Under the pieces are notes generated by a model. The model was not told where the DNA came from. It did no database searches and worked only from the letters and a program-made list of their open reading frames with translations. Position numbers and translations under genes: made by a program. From Candidatus Aminicenantota bacterium (GTDB taxonomy: Bacteria > Acidobacteriota > Aminicenantia > Aminicenantales > UBA4085), in NCBI GenBank assembly GCA_003141555.1, contig PLMN01000005.1, positions 124,001 through 188,000 on the forward strand: a DNA stretch of 64,000 bases. The letters are read 5' to 3'. Positions 16,716 through 24,324 of the stretch are shown one piece after another. Positions within the stretch are counted from its first letter, which is position 1, and every line of letters starts with the position of its first letter.

Positions 16716-17579
16716 CTATATTTTCGAGGCCGGCTTGCCCGCGGGGGCGCCGGGCCCGGCCTTCGCAACGGGGCGGTTCTTGTCGTCCGCCCGCCGCATC
16801 TCGGAGAGATTGATCTGAAACAGGATGTCCTTGCTCGCGGCGCCGGCCTTGATGATCTCGACCGAGGACAGGTCGGCTTCGGCTTTCAGGTTGGCGATCT
16901 GGACCAGGATGAGCTCGAGGTCGGCCACGAGGCGCTCGAGCTGGCGCTCCTTAGCGGCCTTGAGGTCGCCCTTCAGGGCGGAGGCCTCTTTCACCAGGGC
17001 CTGGGACACTTCCTTTTGCCGGGGCAGGTTGAGCCCGGCGATGTCCTTGGCCCCGCCGTCGAAATTCACCAGGGCGAGGAGGATGACCTTGGACCGGTCG
17101 AGGTAGCGCGAAGTCCGGAGCGAAAGGTCTGAGGCGGACGCCGCCGGAACGACGGACGCCCCGCCCCGGCCGGCGGCGAGCGTGTTCTCGGCGGGCGGCA
17201 CCCGGTGGAGCGTGAGCCGGCCGATCAGGATGCCCGCCGCGAGCAGGGCGACGGCGCCCGCCGCGCCGAACGCCCAGCGGGGAAGGCGGGCGAACGGAGC
17301 GCGGACGGGGGCTTGCGGCGCGGGCGATGACGGCGCAGAGACTCCGTCCGCGGCCATCCGCCGCTCGAGCTTGTCGAAATAGCCGTCCCAGTATTCCCGC
17401 CCGGGGTCGACCGCCGCCTTCCGGCCCATGGTCAGGAGCGTACGGGCCATCGCCTCGTATTCCCCCCGGCAGGAGGGGCACTCGTCGAGATGTCGCATCA
17501 GGCCGGCCTCCCGGACGGGATCGAGCTCCCCGTACAGGGAATCCAGGAACAGGTCCTTCGTCTTGCCGCAGCGGCTCAT
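16716..17579 (-). CDS. Anti-sigma factor with zinc finger (zf-HC2) and periplasmic domain
   Basis: 287 residues. The N-terminal zinc-binding anti-sigma domain is recognisable by the HLDECPSC (H-x3-C-x2-C) motif near residue 30-37. A single membrane helix (about residues 97-118; WAFGAAGAVALLAAGILIG) separates it from a helical, coiled-coil-prone periplasmic part (about 150-270). It is expected to hold the sigma factor encoded 2 nt upstream inactive at the membrane until a periplasmic signal releases it. The periplasmic part matches no family I recognise. Confidence 0.85.
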   Translation of the reverse strand: MSRCGKTKDLFLDSLYGELDPVREAGLMRHLDECPSCRGEYEAMARTLLTMGRKAAVDPGREYWDGYFDKLERRMAADGVSAPSSPAPQAPVRAPFARLPRWAFGAAGAVALLAAGILIGRLTLHRVPPAENTLAAGRGGASVVPAASASDLSLRTSRYLDRSKVILLALVNFDGGAKDIAGLNLPRQKEVSQALVKEASALKGDLKAAKERQLERLVADLELILVQIANLKAEADLSSVEIIKAGAASKDILFQINLSEMRRADDKNRPVAKAGPGAPAGKPASKI

Positions 17580-17581
17580 GC

Positions 17582-18175
17582 TCAGCCTCCCGGTCCGGAC
17601 GGCGCCGGAACCTCGCCCAGCTCCTTCTGGAGCTTCTTGATGGAACGGAAGAGATAGCTCTTCACCGACCCGAGCGTCAGCCCGAGCGTCTCCGCGATCT
17701 CTTTCAGGCTCAGATCGTAGTAATGGCGGAGAAGAAATACGGTCTTCTCCCGATCGGAGATCCTCTCGAGGGCCTCGTCGATCTTCCGCCGCAGGAGGGC
17801 CGCTTCGGCCTCGCGCCCGGGGTCGTCCCGCGGGACGTCGTCCCGGGGGACGCTGTCGTCCGCGAAGCGGCCTGGAACGGACAACGGCTTTTCCTGGGGG
17901 AAAAACGGCCGCTTGCGGAGATGGTCCAGCGCGGCGTTGACCGTGATCCGGTACAGCCAGGAGCTCAGGCGGGCATCCTGCTGGAAGGTTCCCATCCCCC
18001 GGTAGACCTTGATGAAGACGGACTGGGAGATGTCCTCCGCGTCCGCGTGGTTGCGGGTCAGCTCATAGGCCAGGCCGTAGATCCGCTTCTTGTAAGCGTC
18101 GACGAATTCCCGGAACGCCCCGGGTTCCCCGTCGATCAGGCGGGCGGCCAGCCGGCTTTCATCCAGTCCGTCCAT
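17582..18175 (-). CDS. ECF-family RNA polymerase sigma factor
   Basis: 197 residues. Region 2 (about 20-90; FREFVDAYKKRIYGLAYELT, DAEDISQSVFIKVYR, SWLYRITVNAALDHLRKR) and region 4 (about 130-185; LERISDREKTVFLLRHYYDLSLKEIAETLGLTLGSVKSYLFR, of which the helix-turn-helix is the end part) are complete, with no region 1 or 3. The linker holds a VPRDD repeat (VPRDDVPRDDPG) encoded by two near-identical palindromes at 17825-17836 and 17840-17851. GAGG precedes the ATG. It is followed by its anti-sigma gene and carries an ECF-like promoter upstream, suggesting autoactivation. Confidence 0.92.
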   Translation of the reverse strand: MDGLDESRLAARLIDGEPGAFREFVDAYKKRIYGLAYELTRNHADAEDISQSVFIKVYRGMGTFQQDARLSSWLYRITVNAALDHLRKRPFFPQEKPLSVPGRFADDSVPRDDVPRDDPGREAEAALLRRKIDEALERISDREKTVFLLRHYYDLSLKEIAETLGLTLGSVKSYLFRSIKKLQKELGEVPAPSGPGG

Positions 18176-18191
18176 GGGTCCTCACACTTAA

Positions 18192-18215
18192 GACGGGGCG
18201 GCGCGGGAGAAGGTT
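18192..18215 (-). promoter_or_regulatory. Putative ECF-type autoregulatory promoter
   Basis: On the minus strand: AAC (18215-18213), 17 bp, CGTC (18195-18192). This follows the AAC/CGTC form of many ECF promoters, placed 17 bp upstream of the sigma factor start codon. The other ECF gene in this window has a matching element with a 16-bp spacer. Confidence 0.45.
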
Positions 18216-18247
18216 GGCAGGCGGCGCCGTGAACGACGACCGCGACA

Positions 18248-19012
18248 TCATTTGCACTGCGTCTTGGAGACCTCCATCGCCTTGTGGATGAAATCCCAGA
18301 TCTCGGGCCCGAAGGGCATCGCCTGCCCTCCGGCGGTCCCGGCCTTCCATTCGCTCCGGTAGGCGCCGGCGATCTGCTTCTGCAAGCCGGGGTGCCCGCC
18401 ATAGGCCTCCTCGAGGAGGGACTTCCAGCGCTTGGCCAACGACTGGGCCACGGGGCCTGCCGGGTCGGCCTTCAGGTTGGCCTTGACCTCATTGATCAGG
18501 GCCCCCCATTTCTTCTGGTAGTCCTCCATCATCTCGGGCGTGTACTTCTTGCCGATCTCCTCGAATTCCTTCATTTGGGTCTCGCTGAAGTGCTTGGCCC
18601 ACGTCTTCTTGGCGTCTTCGGTCATTTGAATGTCCTCCATGACTTTGATGAGTTTGTTCCAGTCCAGAGGCCCCCCGGCCTCGGCCATCCGGGACGTCTC
18701 CCGAAGGGCGCGGGCCGCCCGCTTCAGCCGCTCGATCTCCTTTTCCACGGCCTCGGCCTGCAGGCGCATGGAGCGGATGACCGTCGACTGGGGGCGCGAC
18801 AGGGCCTTCTTGATCTGGTCGAGCGACAAGCCCAGGAACTTGAGCGTCACGATCTGCTGCAGCCGAAAGAGGTCCTTGTCGGTGTAGACGCGGTACCGGC
18901 TCGGCGTCCGGCCGCTCGGCGCGAGCAGCCCGATCTGGTCGTAGTAGTGCAGCGCCCGGACCGTGACTTTTGTCAGGCGGGCGAACTCCGTGACGCGGTA
19001 TGTCCTGTCCAT
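18248..19012 (-). CDS. MerR-family regulator with TipAS domain
   Basis: 254 residues. N-terminal MerR winged helix (about 1-70: YRVTEFARLTKVTVRALHYY, DQIGLLAPSGRTPSRYRVY), a long dimerisation coiled coil (75-115), and a C-terminal all-helical TipAS-type ligand domain (about 125-250; QMKEFEEIGKKYTPEMMEDY), known in TipA and SkgA/Mta relatives to bind antibiotics or other drugs. It probably activates its own promoter, which has the stretched 19-bp spacer used by MerR activators. AAGGAG lies 5 nt before the ATG. No obvious drug-efflux target adjoins it. Confidence 0.9.
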   Translation of the reverse strand: MDRTYRVTEFARLTKVTVRALHYYDQIGLLAPSGRTPSRYRVYTDKDLFRLQQIVTLKFLGLSLDQIKKALSRPQSTVIRSMRLQAEAVEKEIERLKRAARALRETSRMAEAGGPLDWNKLIKVMEDIQMTEDAKKTWAKHFSETQMKEFEEIGKKYTPEMMEDYQKKWGALINEVKANLKADPAGPVAQSLAKRWKSLLEEAYGGHPGLQKQIAGAYRSEWKAGTAGGQAMPFGPEIWDFIHKAMEVSKTQCK

Positions 19013-19030
19013 GTCGCTCCTTCGCCTCGG

Positions 19031-19061
19031 AGTATAAAGTATGACGTTACGTCAGAGTCAA
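19031..19061 (-). promoter_or_regulatory. MerR-type promoter with 19-bp spacer and central palindrome
   Basis: On the minus strand: TTGACT (19061-19056), 19-bp spacer, TATACT (19036-19031). Inside the spacer is the perfect palindrome TGACGTAACGTCA (19054-19042). The over-long spacer plus central dyad is the classical architecture of promoters that MerR-family proteins twist into an active form. It sits directly upstream of the regulator's own gene. Confidence 0.75.
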
Positions 19062-19118
19062 GGGATTTGAAAAATATTTTTTAGGATCGGCCGCCCAAGG
19101 CTGCCGCCTTTCGTCAGG

Positions 19119-21098
19119 CTATTTCACCGCGCCTCCTGCCGGGGCGAGCCGGCCCGCCCATCCCCCGCCCGGGGCCAGATGGATCGTCAGCTTATCGGCC
19201 GCGGTCACGGTGCGCTTGACCATCTTGTAATCGTTCCCGTTGCGGTCGGCGTTGATGCCGTCCTGGTAGAGAGTCAGCTCGTAGGCGCCCGCCCCCAGGA
19301 AGCCGAGATCGAGCGCCAGATCGCGCGGCGTTTCGTCCGTCATCGCCCCGATCCACCAGCTCGCGCCGTTCCGGCGCGCCACGAGGACATAATCCGCGAT
19401 CTTCGCGTCGAGGACGCGCGTCTCGTCCCAGACCGTCGGCACCCGCGCCAGGAAGTCAAGGCACTCCGGTTCGCGCAGATAGTTGGTCGGCGAATCGGCC
19501 AGCATCTGGAGCGGACTCTCGTAGACGACGTACATGGCCAGCTGGTGGCAACGCGTGCCCTGGCTCATGGGTTGGTTGTAAATCGGCTGGAAGTTGCCGA
19601 GGCCGCCGTTCAGCATCGATCCGGGTGTAAAATCCATGGGCCCGGCGAACATGCGGGTGAACGGTAGGGTGACGGTGTGCTCGGGGGTAACGCCGCGGCC
19701 CCACTTGGACTGCTCCAGCCCGTAGACGCCTTCGCTCGTGATGACGTTGGGGAACGTGCGGTAAAGCCCCGTGGGCTTGTAGGCGCCGTGGAAGTCGATC
19801 AACATCTTCCGCTTTGCCCCCTCGGCCGCCACCTTGTAGTAATAGTCGACCATCCATTGGTCGTCCCGCTGCATGAAATCGACTTTCAATCCGGCGACGC
19901 CCCAGCGGCTGAACTGGTCCATGGCCGCGGCAAACTGGTCGTTCAGGGTCTTCCACGTAGTCCAGAGGATGATTCCGACGCCTTTCTCCTTTCCATGAGC
20001 CAGGATCGCGGCCATATCGACATCGGGATTGACCGTCAGCAGGTTGCCCTTCTTGTACCAGCCCTCGTCGAGGATGATGTATTCGATCCCGTAGCGCGCG
20101 GCGAAATCGATGTAGTAATTATAGGTCGCCGTGTTGACTCCGGCCCGGAAATCGACGCCGGCGAGGTTGAGGTCGTTCCACCAGTCCCAGGCCACCTTGC
20201 CCGGCTTGACCCAGGAGAAATCGCCCGTCGACGGCTTGGCCAGCCGGTAGATGAAGGGATGCTCGATCAGGTCGCCGTCCTTGGCGGCGAGCATCACGAC
20301 GCGCCAGGGAAAGACGCGGCGGCCGGCGGTCTTGGCCAGGTAGGGCGCCCTTTCCGTGACCGGCACGTCGCGGTCGTTCTTGACCTCCTCCTTGAGCGGG
20401 TACGCCGGGAACTTGCCGACGAGCTTGAACGGTGCATCGTCCGCCCCGGTCAGCCAGAGCCCCGCGTAGTCCTCCAAATCGGCTTCTGTAACCGCGACTT
20501 TCGGACCGCCGGGGATTTCGACCACGGCCGGCGCCGAGGAGAACCGCTTGCTTCCGATCTCGCTCAGGCTCATGTATTTAAAGATACGCTCCTGGTGCGA
20601 CTGAAAGCTCTCCTCTTCGGGGAAATAGAGGCGGCGATCCTGCCCGAAGGCGAACTCGGCCTGCTCAGAGACGACCGTGATCGGCTTGTCGAACGAGGTC
20701 GAGAAGCGGTAGGCCAGGCCGTCGTCATAAGCCCGGAAGATCAGGGCGTAGTTTCCGGCGAACGTCAACGTCAACTCATTGAAATGGTCGCGAATCTCGG
20801 CGGCCTTCTGCCGGACGACGGGCTTGAGGACGTCGTCCGCGCTCCGGCGCTTTTCGTCCCGGACCCTGGCGTTCTTCCCTAGGGCTCCCTGTCCCTCGAC
20901 GGTGAGGAAGATCGCCGACGGGACGATGACCGGAAGGCCGCGCCAGGCGACGGCGTAGGTGACGTCCGGACCGACGGTCACCTTCAGCTCGACGCTCTTG
21001 TCCGGCGAAAGAAGGAAATAGTCCTTATGCGGTACAGCGGCCGAGGCTCCAACGGCCAGAATCAAGAAAGCGATCGGGATAAGGCGGTATGATCTCAC
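19119..21098 (-). CDS. Exported glycoside hydrolase family 97 (alpha-glucosidase/alpha-galactosidase type)
   Basis: 659 residues: signal peptide (about 1-20), N-terminal beta-super-sandwich (about 25-270), a (beta/alpha)8 barrel (about 280-560; WDWWNDLNLAGVDF, YIILDEGWYKKG, GLKVDFMQRDD, MLIDFHGAYKPTG) and a C-terminal beta domain. GH97 enzymes split alpha-glucosidic or alpha-galactosidic bonds. The Asp in GLKVDF occupies the position reported as the nucleophile of retaining members (BtGH97b type), whereas inverting SusB lacks it, so a retaining enzyme is likely; this rests on recall, not an alignment. Start: GTG at 21098 with GGAG 9 nt upstream, followed directly by the signal peptide. No Sus-type transporter adjoins it. 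Confidence 0.87.
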   Translation of the reverse strand: MRSYRLIPIAFLILAVGASAAVPHKDYFLLSPDKSVELKVTVGPDVTYAVAWRGLPVIVPSAIFLTVEGQGALGKNARVRDEKRRSADDVLKPVVRQKAAEIRDHFNELTLTFAGNYALIFRAYDDGLAYRFSTSFDKPITVVSEQAEFAFGQDRRLYFPEEESFQSHQERIFKYMSLSEIGSKRFSSAPAVVEIPGGPKVAVTEADLEDYAGLWLTGADDAPFKLVGKFPAYPLKEEVKNDRDVPVTERAPYLAKTAGRRVFPWRVVMLAAKDGDLIEHPFIYRLAKPSTGDFSWVKPGKVAWDWWNDLNLAGVDFRAGVNTATYNYYIDFAARYGIEYIILDEGWYKKGNLLTVNPDVDMAAILAHGKEKGVGIILWTTWKTLNDQFAAAMDQFSRWGVAGLKVDFMQRDDQWMVDYYYKVAAEGAKRKMLIDFHGAYKPTGLYRTFPNVITSEGVYGLEQSKWGRGVTPEHTVTLPFTRMFAGPMDFTPGSMLNGGLGNFQPIYNQPMSQGTRCHQLAMYVVYESPLQMLADSPTNYLREPECLDFLARVPTVWDETRVLDAKIADYVLVARRNGASWWIGAMTDETPRDLALDLGFLGAGAYELTLYQDGINADRNGNDYKMVKRTVTAADKLTIHLAPGGGWAGRLAPAGGAVK

Positions 21099-21651
21099 GG
21101 GCGGTTCTCCTTCGAAGTGGATAATCAAATGGGATTCTAGACCAGAGACGGATGGCAGGCAAGAAGGCGGCTTTCGCTCGTGGCAATAAAATGTGCCCGG
21201 CGGGTCCTGTCGCCGACCAGCCCCAGCGGCCTCCGAAAAATGGGGACACAGAACCCTGTAGTCTATCTGTTTATAGTTGGTTGGCGTTCTGTGTCCCCGT
21301 TTTTCGGTCCCATTCGCTTCGGCCGTTGGGGCGCCCCGGTCGGCGCCACCCGCCGGCAAATCAGATAACCGTGCCATGGAGTTGTCCCGTTTGATCTCTC
21401 CGCGTACATGGGGCAACGGGACAGAGGGCAAGGAGGCCGTGTGGAGGCAAGCGAGCACGGTTCGCCGCCCGCAGGGCGGCGATCGCGTGCGCCGGAGGCG
21501 CGACGATGGCGACCCCGCAGGGCGGCGATCGCGAGCCGGAACCCGAGCCGGTTTCCGCGCTGGGGAAACCGGCGTGCCGACGGCCCTCTGTCCCATTGCC
21601 CATTCCACAATGGCGCCGGCCGGCGAAGGGACCCGCCGGGCACATCCCCAA
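21099..21651. repeat. Gene-free segment of nested palindromes and direct repeats (possible MITE/REP-like element)
   Basis: No convincing gene. Several nested structures: 22-nt arms 21233-21254 and 21286-21307 (one mismatch, both containing GGGGACACAGAAC or its complement); 16-nt arms 21190-21205 and 21631-21646 enclosing most of the region; 19-nt arms 21411-21429 and 21583-21601 (one mismatch); a small hairpin 21548-21556/21564-21572; and an 18-nt direct repeat at 21470-21487 and 21516-21533. The pattern resembles non-autonomous elements or REP sequences mobilised by Y1/RAYT-type transposases; no transposase is present here. Confidence 0.55.
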
Positions 21652-21681
21652 TTGACAGTCCCGCGGCCCAGCGGATATATT
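21652..21681 (+). promoter_or_regulatory. Promoter of the GMP synthetase gene
   Basis: TTGACA (21652-21657), 18-bp spacer, TATATT (21676-21681); ATATAT with a 17-bp spacer is the alternative reading. The gene starts at 21707 behind AGAAGGA. Confidence 0.6.
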
Positions 21682-21706
21682 GTGGCAAACGCGAGAAGGA
21701 CGCCCC

Positions 21707-23530
21707 ATGAAACACGACGCCATCGCCGTCATCGACTTCGGCGGCCAGTACGCCCATCTCATCGCCACCAAGGTCCGCAAGCTCAAGGTCCTGGCCGAGA
21801 TCCGCCAGCCCGAGGACCCGATCGAGATGTTCCGGGGCTACAAGGGGATCATCATCTCCGGCAGCCCCAGCCTTTCGGCCTTCGGCGAGGACTCGACTTA
21901 CACCACCGCGATTTACGATCTTCCCATCCCCATCCTCGGATTCTGCTTCGGCCACCAGGAGATCGCCAAGCACTACGGCGGCAAAGTGGTCCACGGCGGC
22001 CGCGAGTGGGGCGCGACCGACCTCCACATCACCGACGCCTCCTGCCAGGTCTTCAAGGGCCTGGCCCCGGTCGAGCGCGTCTGGATGAGCCACTTCGATT
22101 CGGTCGTCGAGGTCGGGCCCGACTTCCGCGAGGTCGGCCGCTCCCGCCTGGGCGCGGACGGCGAAATCCACGGCTATGCCGCCATCGCCTCGGACAAGCT
22201 CCGGCGCTACGGCCTGCAATACCATCCCGAGGTCGACGACACCGTCAATGGCGACACCATGATCGCCAATTTCCTTTTCGACGTCTGCGGCTGCCGCCCG
22301 ACGTGGACCATGGGCGGCTACGTCGAAGAGCGGATTGCCCGTATCCGCGAACGCGTCGGAAGCGGCTCGGTTTTCCTCCTCGCCTCGGGCGGCGTGGATT
22401 CGACCGTGACGGCCGTGCTCCTCGGCCGGGCGCTGGGCCCCGACCGCCTCCACCTCCTCCACGTGGACAACGGCCTGATGAGGAAGGACGAGAGCCGCAA
22501 GGTCCTGGCCGCCTTCCGGGCGGCGGGCCTCGACCGCAACCTCCACTTCGTCGACGCCTCGGAGGATTTCCTGGCCGCTCTGGCCGGCGTCGTGGAGCCC
22601 GAGAAAAAGCGCCTGATCATCGGCAACACCTTCATCGCCGTCTTCGAGCGCGAGGCCCGCCGCCTCGGCCTCGAGGGCCACCTCCTCGGCCAGGGCACGA
22701 TCTACCCCGACACCATCGAGACCGGCGGCACCAAGCGCGCGGACACGATCAAGACGCACCACAACCGCGTGCCGCTCGTCGAAGAGATGATCCGACAGGG
22801 CCGGGTCATCGAGCCGCTCTCCGATCTCTACAAGGTCGAGGTCCGCGAGCTGGGTGAGATCCTCGGCTTGGACAAGGATCTCGTCTGGAAACACCCCTTC
22901 CCCGGGCCGGGGCTCGGCGTGCGGCTCCTCTGTTCGTCCGGCGAGCCCGACCGCAAGGACTTCGATCGCATGGCGCCCGCCGTGCGCGCGATCGCCGCGA
23001 AATTCGGATTCGCGGGCGAAATCCTCCCAGTCCGCTCGGTCGGGGTCAAGGCCGACCTCCGATCCTACGAGCACCCGGTGATGCTGAGCGGCGCCGCCTC
23101 CTGGGAGACGATCCTCGAGGCCGCGGGCACGATCTTCCGCGAGGTCGAGGGCATCAACCGCTGCCTCTGGAATCTCGCGCCCGGCGTGCCGACGGCCTTC
23201 GCCCCCGTCCCCGCGACGGTCACGCGCCCGCGCCTCGACTTGTTGCGCGAGGCCGACGCCCTCGTCACCGACAGCCTGCGCCGCCACGGCGCCTACGACG
23301 GCATCTGGCAGTGCCCGACCTGCCTCGTGCCGCTCGCGATCGAAGGCCGGGGCGCCGAAATGGTCGTGGTCCGGCCCGTCCTCTCCGAACGGGCGATGAC
23401 CGCCGCCCCCGCCCCTCTGCCGGACGCGGTGCTGCGCGAGCTCCGCGAGGGGATCCTCGCCTTACCTGGCGTCTCCGGGCTGGGGCTGGACGTCACGTCC
23501 AAGCCGCCCGGCACCATAGAATGGGAATGA
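21707..23530 (+). CDS. guaA: GMP synthase (glutamine-hydrolysing), long type
   Basis: 607 residues; converts XMP to GMP with ATP and glutamine ammonia in purine synthesis. The N-terminal class I amidotransferase domain has the catalytic Cys in GFCFGHQE and His-x-Glu in YHPEVDD. Next come the ATP pyrophosphatase P-loop SGGVDSTVTAVLLGR, the GTKRADTIKTHHN segment and the GMP-binding C-terminal domain ending in SKPPGTIEWE. Bacterial GuaA is usually about 510-530 residues; the extra length lies in the C-terminal part (LCSSGEPDRKDFDRMA onward and RRHGAYDGIWQCPTC), which resembles the longer two-module arrangement of eukaryotic enzymes. The ATG has AGAAGGA upstream and its own promoter. Convergent with the cobalt/nickel transport operon. 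Confidence 0.93.
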   Translation: MKHDAIAVIDFGGQYAHLIATKVRKLKVLAEIRQPEDPIEMFRGYKGIIISGSPSLSAFGEDSTYTTAIYDLPIPILGFCFGHQEIAKHYGGKVVHGGREWGATDLHITDASCQVFKGLAPVERVWMSHFDSVVEVGPDFREVGRSRLGADGEIHGYAAIASDKLRRYGLQYHPEVDDTVNGDTMIANFLFDVCGCRPTWTMGGYVEERIARIRERVGSGSVFLLASGGVDSTVTAVLLGRALGPDRLHLLHVDNGLMRKDESRKVLAAFRAAGLDRNLHFVDASEDFLAALAGVVEPEKKRLIIGNTFIAVFEREARRLGLEGHLLGQGTIYPDTIETGGTKRADTIKTHHNRVPLVEEMIRQGRVIEPLSDLYKVEVRELGEILGLDKDLVWKHPFPGPGLGVRLLCSSGEPDRKDFDRMAPAVRAIAAKFGFAGEILPVRSVGVKADLRSYEHPVMLSGAASWETILEAAGTIFREVEGINRCLWNLAPGVPTAFAPVPATVTRPRLDLLREADALVTDSLRRHGAYDGIWQCPTCLVPLAIEGRGAEMVVVRPVLSERAMTAAPAPLPDAVLRELREGILALPGVSGLGLDVTSKPPGTIEWE

Positions 23531-23571
23531 CCGCCGCCGCCGGCGCGGCTTGAAACCGTGCCGGATATCCC

Positions 23572-24324
23572 CTAGCTCCGCGCGCCGGTCTTCAGGATGT
23601 AAGGCGTCTCCAACCCGTGGTCCAGCATCAGCCGTTCGTCGGCCAGGATCTCCACCGCCCGGCCCGAGGCGGCGATCCGCCCCCCGTCCAGGACGAAGAC
23701 GCGGTCGCAGGTTTCGGCCACAAGCTCGAGGTCGTGGGTGGCGATGATCTTCACCGCGTCGAGGGCCCGCAGGATCGACTGCAGCCGGCGCCGCCCCCGC
23801 GGGTCCAGGGCGCGCGTGGGCTCGTCGAGGGCCAGGATCCGGGGCCGGCTGACCATGATCCCCGCCAGGCAGACGCGCTGCTTCTCGCCGTTGCTCAGAT
23901 GGTGGGGAGAAAGACGGCCGAACCCTTCGAGCCCCACCTCGGACAGGGCCCGCCGCACCTCTGCCTCGACCTCGGCCTCCGGCCAATCCCACTGCCGCGG
24001 GCCGAAAGCCACATCCTCCCAGACGGTCGGCGACAGGAGCTGGTCGTCGGGGTCCTCGAACAGGAGCCCGACCTCGCGCCGGATGCGGAGCAGGTTCTTT
24101 TTCTCGACCGGGACGCCGTGGATGAAGACCGCGGGCGCGCCGCGGTGGACGTCGGGGAGAATCCCGTTCAAGTGCATCAGCAGCGTCGATTTGCCCGCGC
24201 CGTTGGGCCCGATCAGGCCCACCGTCTCCCCTTCCTCGACGCTCATCGAAACGCCGTCGAGCGCCGTCCGGCCGTCGGGGTAGCGGAAGCGGAGGTCCCG
24301 GATCTCGACCGCGGACGGGCTCAT
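23572..24324 (-). CDS. cbiO: ECF-type cobalt/nickel transporter ATPase CbiO
   Basis: 250 residues. Complete ABC ATPase: Walker A GPNGAGKST (about 38-46), Q-loop FEDPDDQLLSPTVWED (typical of the energy-coupling-factor subfamily), signature LSNGEKQRV, Walker B ILALDEPTRALDP, and switch His in IIATHDLE. It energises nickel or cobalt uptake with CbiM, CbiN and CbiQ encoded upstream. The ATG overlaps the stop of cbiQ by 4 nt (ATGA). Last gene of the operon, convergent with guaA. Confidence 0.92.
   Translation of the reverse strand: MSPSAVEIRDLRFRYPDGRTALDGVSMSVEEGETVGLIGPNGAGKSTLLMHLNGILPDVHRGAPAVFIHGVPVEKKNLLRIRREVGLLFEDPDDQLLSPTVWEDVAFGPRQWDWPEAEVEAEVRRALSEVGLEGFGRLSPHHLSNGEKQRVCLAGIMVSRPRILALDEPTRALDPRGRRRLQSILRALDAVKIIATHDLELVAETCDRVFVLDGGRIAASGRAVEILADERLMLDHGLETPYILKTGARS

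Noticed and set aside
17825-17851. Two adjacent 12-bp palindromes as an operator
   Set aside because: They lie inside the ECF sigma gene and encode the VPRDD repeat of the linker; there is no reason to assign a regulatory role.
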